Shown here: piece by piece, positions 7,992 to 17,093 of the stretch
How positions within the stretch are numbered: position 1 is the first letter of the stretch
Layout of the letters: every line of letters begins with the position of its first letter
Made by a program: the position numbers and the translations under genes
NCBI GenBank assembly: GCA_910577185.1
Contig: CAJTLR010000026.1
Coordinates: 6,816 to 43,479, forward strand
Length of the DNA stretch: 36,664 nt
Source: an uncultured Acetatifactor sp.
Lineage (GTDB): Bacteria; Bacillota; Clostridia; Lachnospirales; Lachnospiraceae
Reading direction: 5' to 3'
The notes under the pieces: generated by a model
Seen by the model: the letters and a program-made list of their open reading frames with translations, nothing else
Databases searched by the model: none
Told to the model about the DNA's origin: nothing

Positions 7992-8063
7992 TGACTCCAA
8001 CGGGAATCGAACCCGTGTTACCGCCGTGAAAGGGCGATGTCTTAACCGCTTGACCATGGAGCC
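7992..8063 (-). tRNA. tRNA-Glu (TTC)
   Basis: This 72-nt tRNA has acceptor GGCTCCA pairing with TGGAGTC (one G-U) and discriminator A. The anticodon loop CTTTCAC gives anticodon TTC. It is the first gene of the operon, 84 bases after the promoter -10. Confidence 0.96.
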
Positions 8064-8147
8064 TTATACCCTCTTTGTCGCTCCCGGAAAACTGTTCCTG
8101 CAGAACTTTGCCGGGCCGTTAATGCTGTAAGCCACATCAACGTTGCT

Positions 8148-8176
8148 ATCATATCACATTTCCGGACATTTGACAA
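8148..8176 (-). promoter_or_regulatory. Promoter of the tRNA operon
   Basis: On the minus strand, TTGTCA (8176-8171), a 17-base spacer and TATGAT (8153-8148) form a near-consensus promoter just after the deoC stop. The tRNA genes therefore do not depend on the sugar operon. Confidence 0.8.
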
Positions 8177-8194
8177 GAGGGAATTTTCGATTTT

Positions 8195-8890
8195 TTAAAT
8201 TCCTTTCCGCTTCCTTTTCAGTTCCTCCACAATATCCACGCTGGCCGTGGATCCGATCCGGGATACACCCAGGCCGATCATCTGCAGGGCATCTTCCAAA
8301 GTGCGGATTCCTCCTGCCGCTTTTATCTTCACGGCCTCTCCCACCGCGTTTTTCATCAGCTCCACATCTTCCAAAACCGCGCCTCCCGTGCCGAATCCTG
8401 TGGAAGTCTTGATAAAATCAGGCCTCACATCCCTGGCTATGGCACATAATGCCAGCTTTTCCTCCCGTTCCAGATAGCAGTTCTCAAAAATCACTTTGGA
8501 GCAGACATTTTCCCTGCGGCAGGCAGCAACAATGGCGGCCATTTCCTTCTCCACATAATCATAGTTTTTTTCCTTCAGCTGTGTGATATTTACCACATAA
8601 TCGATCTCCTGGGCGCCTTTTTTTATGGCATCCTCCGTCTCAAACACCTTGGTCTCAATGGTATTCTGTCCCAGGGGAAATCCCACTGCGGCGCCTACCC
8701 TCACATCCGTTCCTGCCAGCAGCTGTCTGCACAGCGCCACCGGCCCGGGGTTTATGGCCACCATGGCAAAACCGTATTCCCCGGCCTCGGCGCACAGTTT
8801 TTCAAAATCTCTCCTGACCGCGTAAGCCTTAAGCTGTGTATGGTCAAAATAAGATGCCAGCTTTTCCGGCGTCATATCCTCATATCTCAT
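8195..8890 (-). CDS. deoC: DeoC-family class I aldolase
   Basis: This 231-residue protein has the length of bacterial deoxyribose-phosphate aldolase. The Schiff-base lysine is K161 in FIKTSTGF and the second active-site lysine is K190 in KIKAAGGIRT. VGFPLGQ and EIDYVVN are also family motifs. The classic reaction splits 2-deoxyribose 5-phosphate into glyceraldehyde 3-phosphate and acetaldehyde. Here it is the last gene of a glycan operon, behind a FGGY kinase and with no nucleoside genes (deoB, pdp, cdd). Its real substrate may be a phosphorylated ketose or deoxy sugar made by the neighbours. GAGGAG stands 8 bases before the ATG. The fold is certain; the substrate is inferred. Confidence 0.9.
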   Translation of the reverse strand: MRYEDMTPEKLASYFDHTQLKAYAVRRDFEKLCAEAGEYGFAMVAINPGPVALCRQLLAGTDVRVGAAVGFPLGQNTIETKVFETEDAIKKGAQEIDYVVNITQLKEKNYDYVEKEMAAIVAACRRENVCSKVIFENCYLEREEKLALCAIARDVRPDFIKTSTGFGTGGAVLEDVELMKNAVGEAVKIKAAGGIRTLEDALQMIGLGVSRIGSTASVDIVEELKRKRKGI

Positions 8891-9012
8891 TTCCCTGCTC
8901 CTCTCTTTCCCTGATTCCGCCCCGGGAATGGCAGCCTGCCCGAAAGCAGCTCCCGGCTCCGCCCTCCCCGCCGGTGCAAAACCAGACCTCCGGAATGCCC
9001 CTGCCGCAAAAA

Positions 9013-10557
9013 TCAGGCTTCCGCCAAATGCCCCGGAAGCGCCGCCAGTTCTTCGTACACCGGCACCAGCGCTTCATAAGCCCGGTTGAAAATTTCATAA
9101 TACCTCTGGTAACATTTCCCGCGTACAGGATCCGGTTCTATGCTTTCGGCTGCTTTCCGGAATTCCTTTACCACCCGGTAATCCGCAAACATTCCGATGC
9201 CCACGCCTCCGCAGACTGCCGCCCCCAGCCCGGTGGCTTCTTCCGGATCCGCAGGTATCCGGAGCGGTTTCCCCCAGATATCTGCCAGAATTCCTGCCCA
9301 CAGCCTTCCCCTGGCGCCACCGCCGATCAGGGTCAGGGCCTCCTGCTCTCCCGGCCCCTCCAGGATATCCAGTATCACCTTCAGGTTATAGCCCACACCC
9401 TCCAGCACCGCCCGGGCCATATCCGCCTTTTTTGTCCTGGCATCCATCCCGATAAAGGCGCCCCTGGCAGCATGATTCCAACGGGGACTGCGCTCTCCCA
9501 GCAGATAAGGCAGATACAGTACCCCGCCCGCACCGGGTCCGCTCTTCTCCATCTCCCGGTCCAGCAAATCATACAGGCTCTCCCCGGTCTCCCCCGCAAT
9601 TCTTTTTTCCTCTTTGCAGAAAGTGTCACGATACCAGCCATAGGACAGACCCGCCGCCTGCATGGTGCCGCAGGGCGTATAAAGAGCCGGGTCCAGATGT
9701 ACCCAGTTAAACGTGCGAAGCTGTCCGTCAAATACCGGCTGTCTGTTTACCGTGGAAATCCAGGAAGAAGAGCCCAGCACACAATAAGCTTCCCCCTCTT
9801 CCACCGCACCCGCTCCCACACAGGCGCAGCTGCCGTCGCCACCGCCGATGACCACCGGTGTCCCTTCCTTCAGCCCGCAGGCGCAGGCCGCCTCTCCCGT
9901 CACACTGCCCGCAACCGTGGCAGAAGGGTATGCCTCAGGCAGCAGTCCCATGGGAATCCCCAGGCTTCCGCAGATTTCCTCCGACCATTCTTTCCTCCGG
10001 ATATCAAAAAGATTGGTCCCCCCCGCATCCGAATAATCCGTGATAAAACGCCTTGTCAGCCGGTGGACGATAAAGTCCTTCGCCTGAAGCATCCGGTATG
10101 TTTTCTTATATATTTCCGGTTCATTGTCCCGCACCCAGAGAAGCTTCGCCGCCGAATAGGATGCGCTTGGTCTGTGCCCTGTGATCCGGTACACCTTTTC
10201 CAGTCCCAGCCGGCGGATGATCTCCTGCTCCTGGCTTGCGGAGCGGGTGTCTGCCCAGGTAATCATGGGCCTGAGAGGCTTTCCGGACCGGTCCACCGGC
10301 AGGCAGCCCATCATCTGTCCGCTGAACGACACACATGCCACCTGACCGGGTTCCGCTTTTGCCTTTCGCAGCAATTCCTTTGTGGATTCGCACACTGCGC
10401 GCCACCACGCCTCCGGATCCTGTTCCACCCAGCCCGGATGGGGATAGGAGGTGTCATACGCCGCTACCGCGCTTGCCACAAGCCTGCCGTTTTCCTGGTA
10501 AAGCACGGCCTTATCCCCGCTGGTTCCAATATCATGTGCAAGAAGATACCTTCCCAT
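9013..10557 (-). CDS. FGGY-family carbohydrate kinase (xylulokinase-like)
   Basis: This 514-residue protein is an ASKHA-fold sugar kinase. The N-terminal phosphate loop is HDIGTSGDKAVL; WVEQDPEAWW and SGQMMG are typical of XylB-like members. The catalytic aspartate lies in IGGGDGSCACVGAGA, and the adenosine motif is IGGGARGRLWAGILAD followed by EATGLGAAVCGG. It phosphorylates a ketose or polyol with ATP. XylB, LyxK and related kinases cannot be told apart by eye. The ATG at 10557 matches the family N-terminus (GRYLLAHDIGTS) and has AGGGG upstream; the longer ORF adds 34 poor residues. It sits between the SMP-30 and aldolase genes, consistent with phosphorylating the oxidised sugar before cleavage. 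Confidence 0.9.
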   Translation of the reverse strand: MGRYLLAHDIGTSGDKAVLYQENGRLVASAVAAYDTSYPHPGWVEQDPEAWWRAVCESTKELLRKAKAEPGQVACVSFSGQMMGCLPVDRSGKPLRPMITWADTRSASQEQEIIRRLGLEKVYRITGHRPSASYSAAKLLWVRDNEPEIYKKTYRMLQAKDFIVHRLTRRFITDYSDAGGTNLFDIRRKEWSEEICGSLGIPMGLLPEAYPSATVAGSVTGEAACACGLKEGTPVVIGGGDGSCACVGAGAVEEGEAYCVLGSSSWISTVNRQPVFDGQLRTFNWVHLDPALYTPCGTMQAAGLSYGWYRDTFCKEEKRIAGETGESLYDLLDREMEKSGPGAGGVLYLPYLLGERSPRWNHAARGAFIGMDARTKKADMARAVLEGVGYNLKVILDILEGPGEQEALTLIGGGARGRLWAGILADIWGKPLRIPADPEEATGLGAAVCGGVGIGMFADYRVVKEFRKAAESIEPDPVRGKCYQRYYEIFNRAYEALVPVYEELAALPGHLAEA

Positions 10558-10669
10558 GTCAACCCCTGACCTTTCTCCCGAATCCATCCGCCTTACCGGA
10601 TCATCCTTCTGCAACCCGGCGGGCGATACGTCCCTGCCTGTCCCGGCAGATTGTCCCACTGTCCTTCCT

Positions 10670-11656
10670 TCAAAGATCCATATATACCAGTGTGGCCGGC
10701 ATCTCGTGTTTCATATTCACCTTATCCGGCCCGGTCACAAGGTCAAAGCAGGAGACGATCAGCTTTCCGTCCCATACAATGGGTTCCCCCGGCTGGTCCA
10801 GTCCGCCGTCCACCCCGGTGCAGTCCGGACTCTGGGCAATTCGTTCCACTTTTCCGTCCGGCGTCACCTTTGCTATGGCATTGGCCGAAAAATCCGCAAT
10901 ATACAAATTTCCCTCTTCATCAAAAATCATGCCGTCCGTGCTCTGCAGCCGGTCCGGATCCTGGGCATAAATCTTATTTTCCCTGACCCTGCCATCTTCC
11001 CCGAAGGTAATCCTATATACCGCGCCGTCCCCGAAATTACCCACATACAGATTCCCTTCCCGGTCAAATACAATACCGTCTGCCCCATACTGGCATTCCG
11101 GATTCCAGGTCACAAAGTCAGCGAAAATATTGGGATCTGCCAGCGTGTTGGTCACATGGATCCCCTTTTCCTCCATGCCGAAACGATATACGCAGCTGAC
11201 CAGCTTCCCATCCTCACGCTTCTCCGGATGCAGATAGGACTGGGTCACATATGCATACCCGTCCTTCACCCGGATACCGTTGGGATGTTCCATACCATCG
11301 GCTACCACAACGGTCTCCAGAATCTCCCCCTCGTCCGTGACCTTCAGCTTCAGGACACGTCCTTTGTAGAGCAGTTCAGGTTTCTCGCTCCAGCCCTGAT
11401 TGTCGCACAGCCACACATTCCAGTCCTGGTCAAAAGCAATGCCCATGTTCCTTGCCACTCCTGTCTCAGGATGAACCGGCACGTCAAACCATTTTTCTGC
11501 CTTTCCGTCCCTGTCAATTCTGAGCACCATCCCCGACCAGTCATCCCTGGCATAATTGGGGCAGGAAAGCACCAGGTTCCCATGTCTGTCTATGGCCATG
11601 CCGTCCGGTGTACACACATAATCCGGCAGCACACTGAAAAGTTTTGTCTCCCGCAT
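10670..11656 (-). CDS. SMP-30/gluconolactonase-like beta-propeller hydrolase
   Basis: This 328-residue protein has the repeating strands of a six-bladed propeller with family signatures: TPDGMAIDRHGNLVLS, MEHPNGIRV, GADGIVFDREGNLYVGNF, STDGMIFDEEGNLYIADF. Family members bind a divalent metal and open sugar lactones such as gluconolactone. The ATG at 11656 has AAGGGGGT upstream and lies only 10 bases from the stop of the dehydrogenase gene. The pair dehydrogenase/lactonase is a common unit in oxidative sugar routes. There is no signal peptide, so it acts in the cytoplasm. The substrate is unknown. Confidence 0.88.
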   Translation of the reverse strand: MRETKLFSVLPDYVCTPDGMAIDRHGNLVLSCPNYARDDWSGMVLRIDRDGKAEKWFDVPVHPETGVARNMGIAFDQDWNVWLCDNQGWSEKPELLYKGRVLKLKVTDEGEILETVVVADGMEHPNGIRVKDGYAYVTQSYLHPEKREDGKLVSCVYRFGMEEKGIHVTNTLADPNIFADFVTWNPECQYGADGIVFDREGNLYVGNFGDGAVYRITFGEDGRVRENKIYAQDPDRLQSTDGMIFDEEGNLYIADFSANAIAKVTPDGKVERIAQSPDCTGVDGGLDQPGEPIVWDGKLIVSCFDLVTGPDKVNMKHEMPATLVYMDL

Positions 11657-11666
11657 TTTTACCCCC

Positions 11667-12716
11667 TTAAAATGTTATCACAATCTTTTTCGTCCCCGGT
11701 TCCCGTCTTTCTACCAGGGCGAAAGCATCCAGAATCTGTTCAAAAGAAAACGTATGGGAAATGAAGTCCATGGGATCCAGCACTCCCACGTTAATCCATG
11801 CCATAACCTGGGCATGGGCCTCCCCTTCTTCCTTCTTGCTGGGCCACTGCACAAAATGCAGGTTCCAGTTATAGGGTGCCCGGCTCCAGTCCAGTTCCAT
11901 GCCAAGTTTCGGCGATATCCCGTAACCACAGACCTTTCCGTTATATTTGATCAGACCCATGGCCTGGTTCAGCAGGGCATTGATGCCTACCGCGTCCACC
12001 ACATTGTCCACTCCTTCCGGGCACAGCCGCCGAACCTCCTGCTCTATGTCACAGTTACCGGAATTCAGGGCATAATCCGCTCCCATTCGGCCGGCCTCTT
12101 CCACCTTTGCATCGGACAAATCCGTGGTAATCACCGTCTTCATGCCCAGGAGCTTACAGAACCGGGTAAAACATAAGCCCACGGGCCCTGCCCCGAAAAT
12201 CAGCACGCTTTCATTGGCCCGGAAGCCGAACCGCCGGATAGCGCTGAGCACTTCCCGGAAAGTGACGATCATGGCCGCACCCACCGGATCCGTCTTGTCC
12301 CCGGGCCCTATCACCGTCTGGGCAAGATAACTTTCGTTCCACTCTCTGGTGCCGGGCCCCATGCCCTGTTCCACATAGGCCCCCGCATCACCCACCACGG
12401 CATATTCGCTGTAGGCACCCCAGCCGGGGGTGTATCCGTCAACGGACTTCTCCAGAAACGGCAGCAGCACCAGATCCCCTTTTTTCAGGTTTTTCACATC
12501 CGCGCCGGTCTCAATTACCTCTCCCACACCCTCATGTCCCAGTATGGCCGGATAGGAGTCAAAGTTTTTAAAGGTTTTGTGAACCAGTTTCATATCCGTA
12601 CCATTGCATACGCCGCAGCTTTTCATCTTCACAAGTGCCTGGCAGCGTCCGTATTCCGGTATGGGAAATTCTTTTACGGCAAGCCTGCCCTCTCTGTCAA
12701 CCGTCAATGCTTTCAT
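11667..12716 (-). CDS. Zinc-dependent medium-chain dehydrogenase
   Basis: This 349-residue MDR-superfamily enzyme has catalytic zinc ligands C37 (CGVCNGTD) and H61-E62 (GHEGVGEV), and a Rossmann motif FGAGPVGLCF near residue 174. The four cysteines of the structural zinc site are absent; the region has FLEKSVDGYTPGWGAYSEY instead. It would oxidise a sugar or polyol hydroxyl with NAD(P)+. A GTG at 12719 and ATG at 12716 are both possible; GGAG is 8 bases before the GTG and 11 before the ATG. It is followed after 10 bases by the SMP-30 gene. Sorbitol/threonine-dehydrogenase-like members are the closest types by eye; the substrate is not determined. Confidence 0.88.
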   Translation of the reverse strand: MKALTVDREGRLAVKEFPIPEYGRCQALVKMKSCGVCNGTDMKLVHKTFKNFDSYPAILGHEGVGEVIETGADVKNLKKGDLVLLPFLEKSVDGYTPGWGAYSEYAVVGDAGAYVEQGMGPGTREWNESYLAQTVIGPGDKTDPVGAAMIVTFREVLSAIRRFGFRANESVLIFGAGPVGLCFTRFCKLLGMKTVITTDLSDAKVEEAGRMGADYALNSGNCDIEQEVRRLCPEGVDNVVDAVGINALLNQAMGLIKYNGKVCGYGISPKLGMELDWSRAPYNWNLHFVQWPSKKEEGEAHAQVMAWINVGVLDPMDFISHTFSFEQILDAFALVERREPGTKKIVITF

Positions 12717-12821
12717 CACTATCCACTCTCCTGTCCTGTTCCGGTTTTCCTAAAGTGTCCGGCCCGCATCCGCCGACCCGGGCTGACACACTGCCTTTTT
12801 ATGCGCAGCCCCGTACCAAAA

Positions 12822-12837
12822 GTGCGACTCATCGCAC
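12822..12837 (-). terminator. Hairpin with short T-tract after the GH105 gene
   Basis: On the minus strand GTGCGA-TGAG-TCGCAC is followed by TTTT, 14 bases after the GH105 stop. With the flanking A-U and G-U pairs the stem reaches 8 bp. It is weak for a full terminator inside an operon; it may attenuate the four downstream genes or mark an RNA processing site. Confidence 0.45.
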
Positions 12838-12851
12838 CTGGAATTATGCCG

Positions 12852-13934
12852 CTAAATTCTGTTTTCCCCCCATTCCGCGGCAATGGCTGCCCAGAAGCAT
12901 CCGCACACCGCCTCCTGGCCGTTTACCTTCTGCGGGTAATATACATAGTCTTCATAGCTTTTCTGCACACACAGCCCCTCACATGCGCCGTGGACATCCA
13001 GCAGCCCTTCTTCATTCTCTGTCATACGGCCCCGGATCCCTTCATATCCCTTCTCTGCCGCCCGCTCATAAGCCTCCCCTGACACAAGTCCTGACCGGAG
13101 TCCGCGGAAAAAAGCATATGTGAACATGGCGCTGCCCGACACATCGCACCAGTTGTCCGCATCCCGGGGCCGGTCCACCACCTGATACCACAGTCCCGTG
13201 TCGTCCTGTACCTCCAAAAGGCCTTTCAAAAGCTCCTTCAGCTGCCTTTCGGCCACGGCACGAACCGGATGCTCCCCGGGTGCGAGATCCAGAACCTCGC
13301 ACAATATCAGTGCATACCATCCGAGCCCCTCACTCCAGACGCAGGAAGATTTTCCATCCTCCCCCGCCCAGGGGGCCTGACTGTCCTCACAATAAGCGTG
13401 AACCAGCATTCCGTCATGCACATGACAGTATCGGTAAATCAGCTCCAGCTGTTTTGCGGCCTCGTCAAAGCAGGCTGTCTCACCGAAAGCACGCCCATAC
13501 CGGCAATAGAACATCTGTCCCATAAAGACGCCGTCCACCCACATCTGTCCGGGCACACCCTTCCTGCCATGCCAGAAACCGCCCTCCCTGGTTCTGGGAT
13601 AATCCTGAAACGCCTCATAAATGCGCCGGCAGGCCCGGGCATATTTCTCCTCCCCGGTCTGCTCATACATCCACACCAGAATGGAGCCCGCCATCATATC
13701 GTCCATACTGCTTCCCTTAAACCCGGTGATCTCTCCTTCCCGGTTCACATGTGAATCACAGTATTCATATATGTAATCCCGGTAACGTTCCTCTCCCGTG
13801 GCCTTCCACAGTCTGGAAAACCCTATGAGCAGATATCCCTGGGGGTAACACCAGTCCCTGTACGGATACTGTTCTGCCTTTGGGTACCGTCTCATCACCG
13901 TATCCGCAAGTCTTCTCGCATAATCTGTTCCCAT
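12852..13934 (-). CDS. GH105-type unsaturated rhamnogalacturonyl/uronyl hydrolase
   Basis: This 360-residue (alpha/alpha)6-barrel protein has the length of YteR/YesR. The key motif MWVDGVFMGQMF carries the likely catalytic Asp134, and the SSMDDMMAG segment holds the second conserved acidic pair. GH105 enzymes remove the 4,5-unsaturated uronic acid left at the end of oligosaccharides by polysaccharide lyases, through hydration of the double bond. No signal peptide is present, so it works on imported oligosaccharides. AGAGGAAA precedes the ATG at 13934. In this locus it points to a lyase-produced substrate from pectin, another uronate plant polysaccharide or a host glycan. GH88 is the alternative family. 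Confidence 0.88.
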   Translation of the reverse strand: MGTDYARRLADTVMRRYPKAEQYPYRDWCYPQGYLLIGFSRLWKATGEERYRDYIYEYCDSHVNREGEITGFKGSSMDDMMAGSILVWMYEQTGEEKYARACRRIYEAFQDYPRTREGGFWHGRKGVPGQMWVDGVFMGQMFYCRYGRAFGETACFDEAAKQLELIYRYCHVHDGMLVHAYCEDSQAPWAGEDGKSSCVWSEGLGWYALILCEVLDLAPGEHPVRAVAERQLKELLKGLLEVQDDTGLWYQVVDRPRDADNWCDVSGSAMFTYAFFRGLRSGLVSGEAYERAAEKGYEGIRGRMTENEEGLLDVHGACEGLCVQKSYEDYVYYPQKVNGQEAVCGCFWAAIAAEWGENRI

Positions 13935-14010
13935 TTTCCTCTATCCCATTCCTTCCTGGTATTCTCCTGTCTTCCGCAGATGCCTGCTTATCCCCGAAAT
14001 CGGTGCCTCC

Positions 14011-14181
14011 TTTGGAACGGCTTATGACTGTCATTCTCCATAACCGTACCCTGTACAGGCAACTGCTTTATCTCCCGCCACGCTGCCTTTGGGCCGCCTT
14101 GTAGCTGCCATCCTCCATAACCGTACCCCGTACAGGCAACTGCTTTATCTCCCAAAGCCACGCTGCTTTGGCGCCGCCTTA
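14011..14181. repeat. 77-79 bp intergenic direct repeat
   Basis: Units start at 14011 (TTTGGAACGGCTTATGACTG), 14088 (TTTGGGCCGCCTTGTAGCTG) and 14167 (TTTGGCGCCGCCTTACG). The first two share a nearly identical core, CCATAACCGTACC..TGTACAGGCAACTGCTTTAT. The third is cut off where it meets the last codons of the GH3 gene. The repeat fills the 244-base gap between GH3 and GH105. No ORF or ribosome binding site was seen within it. Confidence 0.8.
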
Positions 14182-15897
14182 CGCCCGGGCCCTGTGTTCC
14201 AGAGGCCATACCCCCTCCGGCGTCATTTTTCCGAACAGCACTGCCGCCGCAGCCTTGATGTTCTCCGGGGAAGTGGCAAGGGTCACAAGCACATTCTCCG
14301 CATTGCAGGGAACCGAAAGTTCCTCATAAGGGGTATTGGTCACAATAACCACTTTCCCGTGGGAATCCCCCTCCAGCATCTGCTCCCAGAACTGCTTATT
14401 TCTGGCCTTCCCCCGCAGGAAATAATTGGTGGCAATCACCGTATCATATTTCCGGCTTCTGAAGGCCTCCACAATCCGTTCCTTGTCCGTCTCATCATAG
14501 GAATAAGAGGTTTCCAGATAATCCACATTTTCATGATATTGCAGGCAGGCCTCCCAGAGAATGCCCGAATGCCACTGCATATCGTTATATTCCTTCACCT
14601 TCTGTTCGATGACCAGAATCCGCTCCCCCTGTACAGGAATTTGCGCTTCCCTGTCCCGCTGGACAAAAATACTGCGCCTTGCCGCCCTGCGGGCCAGTTC
14701 CCGGATTTCCCCATCCTGCAGTACAGCCTCGGGACACCCTGTATTTTTCGCCGGGCCGAACAGACCGTACTCATATTTCAGGTTCAGGATGCGGTATACC
14801 TTGTTGTCCATCTCCTCCATGGAGATTCGTCCCTCCCGGAGAAAGGTCCCTATGGTTTCTATCACTTCCTCCACAAGCCCGTTCTCCGCCTTCATCAGCA
14901 CCAGATCCGCGCCCGCCTCCAGAGACAGCGCGCAGGCGTTGGCCACTCCGTACTTTGTGGCTATGGCTCCCATGGTCATACTGTCCGTGGTGATCACCCC
15001 TTCAAAACCGAGCTTTTCGCGAAGCAGTCCGGTGATCACCTTTCCGGATACCGTGGCAATATGATCCGGGTCAATGGCAGGGAAAATGCTGTGGGCAATC
15101 ATGATGGAAGGCAGAAGGCCTTCTGCTATCAGTTTTCTGTAGGGAAGCAGTTCCCGCTCCCACAGAGTCTGCTCATCCACATTGATGACCGGTACCCGGA
15201 AATGCGCGTCCACATCCGAATGCCCCCTTCCCGGAAAATGCTTGCCCGTTGCGATCATCCGTTCTTCCTTCAGCCCCCTGCAGGTCTCCCTGGCATATTC
15301 TGTCACCACTTCCGCGTCATCACTGTATGCCCTGGTATAGATCTCCGGATTGGAGGCCTCTGAGTTCACGTCCAGCACCGGGGAATGAATCCAGTTAAAA
15401 CCTGCCGCCTTTCCCTGCCTGGCCACGGCCCGGGCAATCCGGTAAGCCATATCCGGGTCGTCCGCGGACCGGATTCCCATGGGTTTGGGAAAAAGACTGA
15501 CGCCGCCGAAGAAAAAGTCGGCGCTGCTGCCGCCCTCCTGGTCATAGGAAAAATGCAGCGGTATGGAAAGCGGCCGGTTTTCCGCCGCTTTCTGCAGATC
15601 ATCCAGCACCGCCTTGTACTGCCCGGCAGTGGGTACCGGGGCCGGGCCATTAAAACGGATGCCATTGGCATTTTCCACTTTTACCACAGTTTTGTTGCCA
15701 TCGGGATCCACATAATTGCCGAACTGTCTCATGTCGCAGGACAGCCGCAGACCTCCGCAGTGATATTTCTCTATATATTTATAAATATGGGATTTCGGTA
15801 CTGTTCCGGCAAATCCCAGCGTCAGCACCGCCCCGATTTTCTGCTCCAGGGACATCCGGTCTATCAGATTTTTGATGTAACTGTTCTTTTTTTCCAT
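14179..15897 (-). CDS. GH3 beta-N-acetylhexosaminidase (NagZ-like)
   Basis: This 572-residue family 3 hydrolase has the NagZ signature KHFPGRGHSDVDAH (H220, with the Asp230-His232 acid/base dyad) and nucleophile D305 in GVITTDSMTMGA. The Asp-His dyad separates NagZ-type hexosaminidases from ordinary GH3 beta-glucosidases. A second domain of about 200 residues (RRSIFVQRD.. to the end) has the GH3 C-domain alpha/beta pattern, as in Gram-positive NagZ. There is no signal peptide. GGAGAAGGG lies just before the ATG. It would remove beta-linked GlcNAc or related residues, or act as a phosphorylase, as some NagZ relatives do. Its presence suggests that the imported glycan carries an amino sugar. 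Confidence 0.88.
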   Translation of the reverse strand: MEKKNSYIKNLIDRMSLEQKIGAVLTLGFAGTVPKSHIYKYIEKYHCGGLRLSCDMRQFGNYVDPDGNKTVVKVENANGIRFNGPAPVPTAGQYKAVLDDLQKAAENRPLSIPLHFSYDQEGGSSADFFFGGVSLFPKPMGIRSADDPDMAYRIARAVARQGKAAGFNWIHSPVLDVNSEASNPEIYTRAYSDDAEVVTEYARETCRGLKEERMIATGKHFPGRGHSDVDAHFRVPVINVDEQTLWERELLPYRKLIAEGLLPSIMIAHSIFPAIDPDHIATVSGKVITGLLREKLGFEGVITTDSMTMGAIATKYGVANACALSLEAGADLVLMKAENGLVEEVIETIGTFLREGRISMEEMDNKVYRILNLKYEYGLFGPAKNTGCPEAVLQDGEIRELARRAARRSIFVQRDREAQIPVQGERILVIEQKVKEYNDMQWHSGILWEACLQYHENVDYLETSYSYDETDKERIVEAFRSRKYDTVIATNYFLRGKARNKQFWEQMLEGDSHGKVVIVTNTPYEELSVPCNAENVLVTLATSPENIKAAAAVLFGKMTPEGVWPLEHRARA

Positions 15898-15939
15898 CCC
15901 TTCTCCTTCCCGATTCCGTTCCTATGGGCACAGCGTTCC

Positions 15940-16947
15940 TCAATAGGCTTCCCGCGCATAGGGCAGCAGGATTTCATCTATCCGCCGAAGTTCTTCCGCG
16001 GAAAAATCCGCATTTTCCATGGCTTTCTGATTGTCGTCAATCTGGGACAGCCTGCTGGCCCCGATAATCAGTGTTGCCACCGGCGCACAGCGGTAGCACC
16101 ATGCCAATGCCATCTGTGCCAGGGACTGGCCCCGCTCCTTTGCGATCTCATTGAGCGCCCTGGCCGTGTCCACCTTTTCTGCCGTCACCTGGTCTTTATT
16201 CAGGAACACGCTGTTTCCCGCTGCCCGGGAACCCGCCTTCACTCCGTCAAAATACCGGTCCGTGAGAATTCCCTGGGCCAGACACATATACGCCGCCGCG
16301 CCCACGCCATGGCGTTCCAGCACAGGGAACAGCTTCCCCTCGGGTCTGCGCTCGAACATGTTATAATTCACCTGGTGCACCAGACAATGGATCCCCTTCT
16401 CCTCCATGGCAGTGAGTATCTGTTCCGTCAGCGCCGAATCATAATTGGAAATACCCACATACAGCGCCTTGCCGGACTTCACAATATATTCCAGCGCTTC
16501 TATGGTTTCCTGGATGGGTGTATTCCTGTCAGGTCTGTGATGGTAGAACAAATCCACATAATCCAGTCCCAGTCTCCGCAGGCTGTTGTCGCAGGACGCC
16601 ACAAGATTTTTCTTGGAACCCCATTCGCCGTAAGGGCCCGGCCAGTGGCGGTATCCCGCTTTTGTGGCTATGAAAAGTTCATCCCTGTACGCCGCCAGGT
16701 CTTTTTTCACAATCTTTCCGAAGCACTCTTCCGCGCTTCCCGGAGGCGGCCCGTAATTGTTTGCAATGTCAAAATAAGTTATCCCCCTGTCAAACGCGCC
16801 CAGCACCATCTCCCGGGCATTTGCATATGAGGATTCCTCCCCGAAATTATGCCACAGTCCCAGGGAAAGAAAGGGCAGCATCACACCGCTTCTGCCGCAT
16901 CTCTTATACTGCATCGTTTCATATCTTGCCTCATGGGCTACATACAT
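15940..16947 (-). CDS. Aldo/keto reductase, YghZ (L-glyceraldehyde 3-phosphate reductase)-like
   Basis: This 335-residue AKR has the tetrad D60 and Y65 (YFDIANNYGPPPGSAE), K96 (FIATKAGY) and H136/H137 (DLFYHHRPD). The PPPGSAEE and WPGPYGEWGSKKNL segments are typical of the YghZ/AKR14 group, which reduces L-glyceraldehyde 3-phosphate and methylglyoxal with NADPH. AAGGAGG lies 9 bases before the ATG. It sits between the GH95-like and GH3 genes. In this operon it may reduce an aldehyde released by the aldolase. K+-channel beta-subunit-like AKRs share the fold and cannot be fully excluded. Confidence 0.87.
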   Translation of the reverse strand: MYVAHEARYETMQYKRCGRSGVMLPFLSLGLWHNFGEESSYANAREMVLGAFDRGITYFDIANNYGPPPGSAEECFGKIVKKDLAAYRDELFIATKAGYRHWPGPYGEWGSKKNLVASCDNSLRRLGLDYVDLFYHHRPDRNTPIQETIEALEYIVKSGKALYVGISNYDSALTEQILTAMEEKGIHCLVHQVNYNMFERRPEGKLFPVLERHGVGAAAYMCLAQGILTDRYFDGVKAGSRAAGNSVFLNKDQVTAEKVDTARALNEIAKERGQSLAQMALAWCYRCAPVATLIIGASRLSQIDDNQKAMENADFSAEELRRIDEILLPYAREAY

Positions 16948-17093
16948 ATCCGTGTCCTCCTTCTTTCTTCCGCCGCAGGGGATTTATTTTTCGGATCCTT
17001 CCCCTGTCAGCAGCCGCCCGGCGTCATCTTTCTGCCGGACGGCAGACATTCTTCCTTTTTCACCAGCCAACACCACGGTTGCGTTTCCCTTTC

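Noticed and set aside
8195..8890. deoC as part of nucleoside salvage
   Set aside because: No phosphorylase, phosphopentomutase or deaminase is linked; it is the tail gene of a glycan operon.
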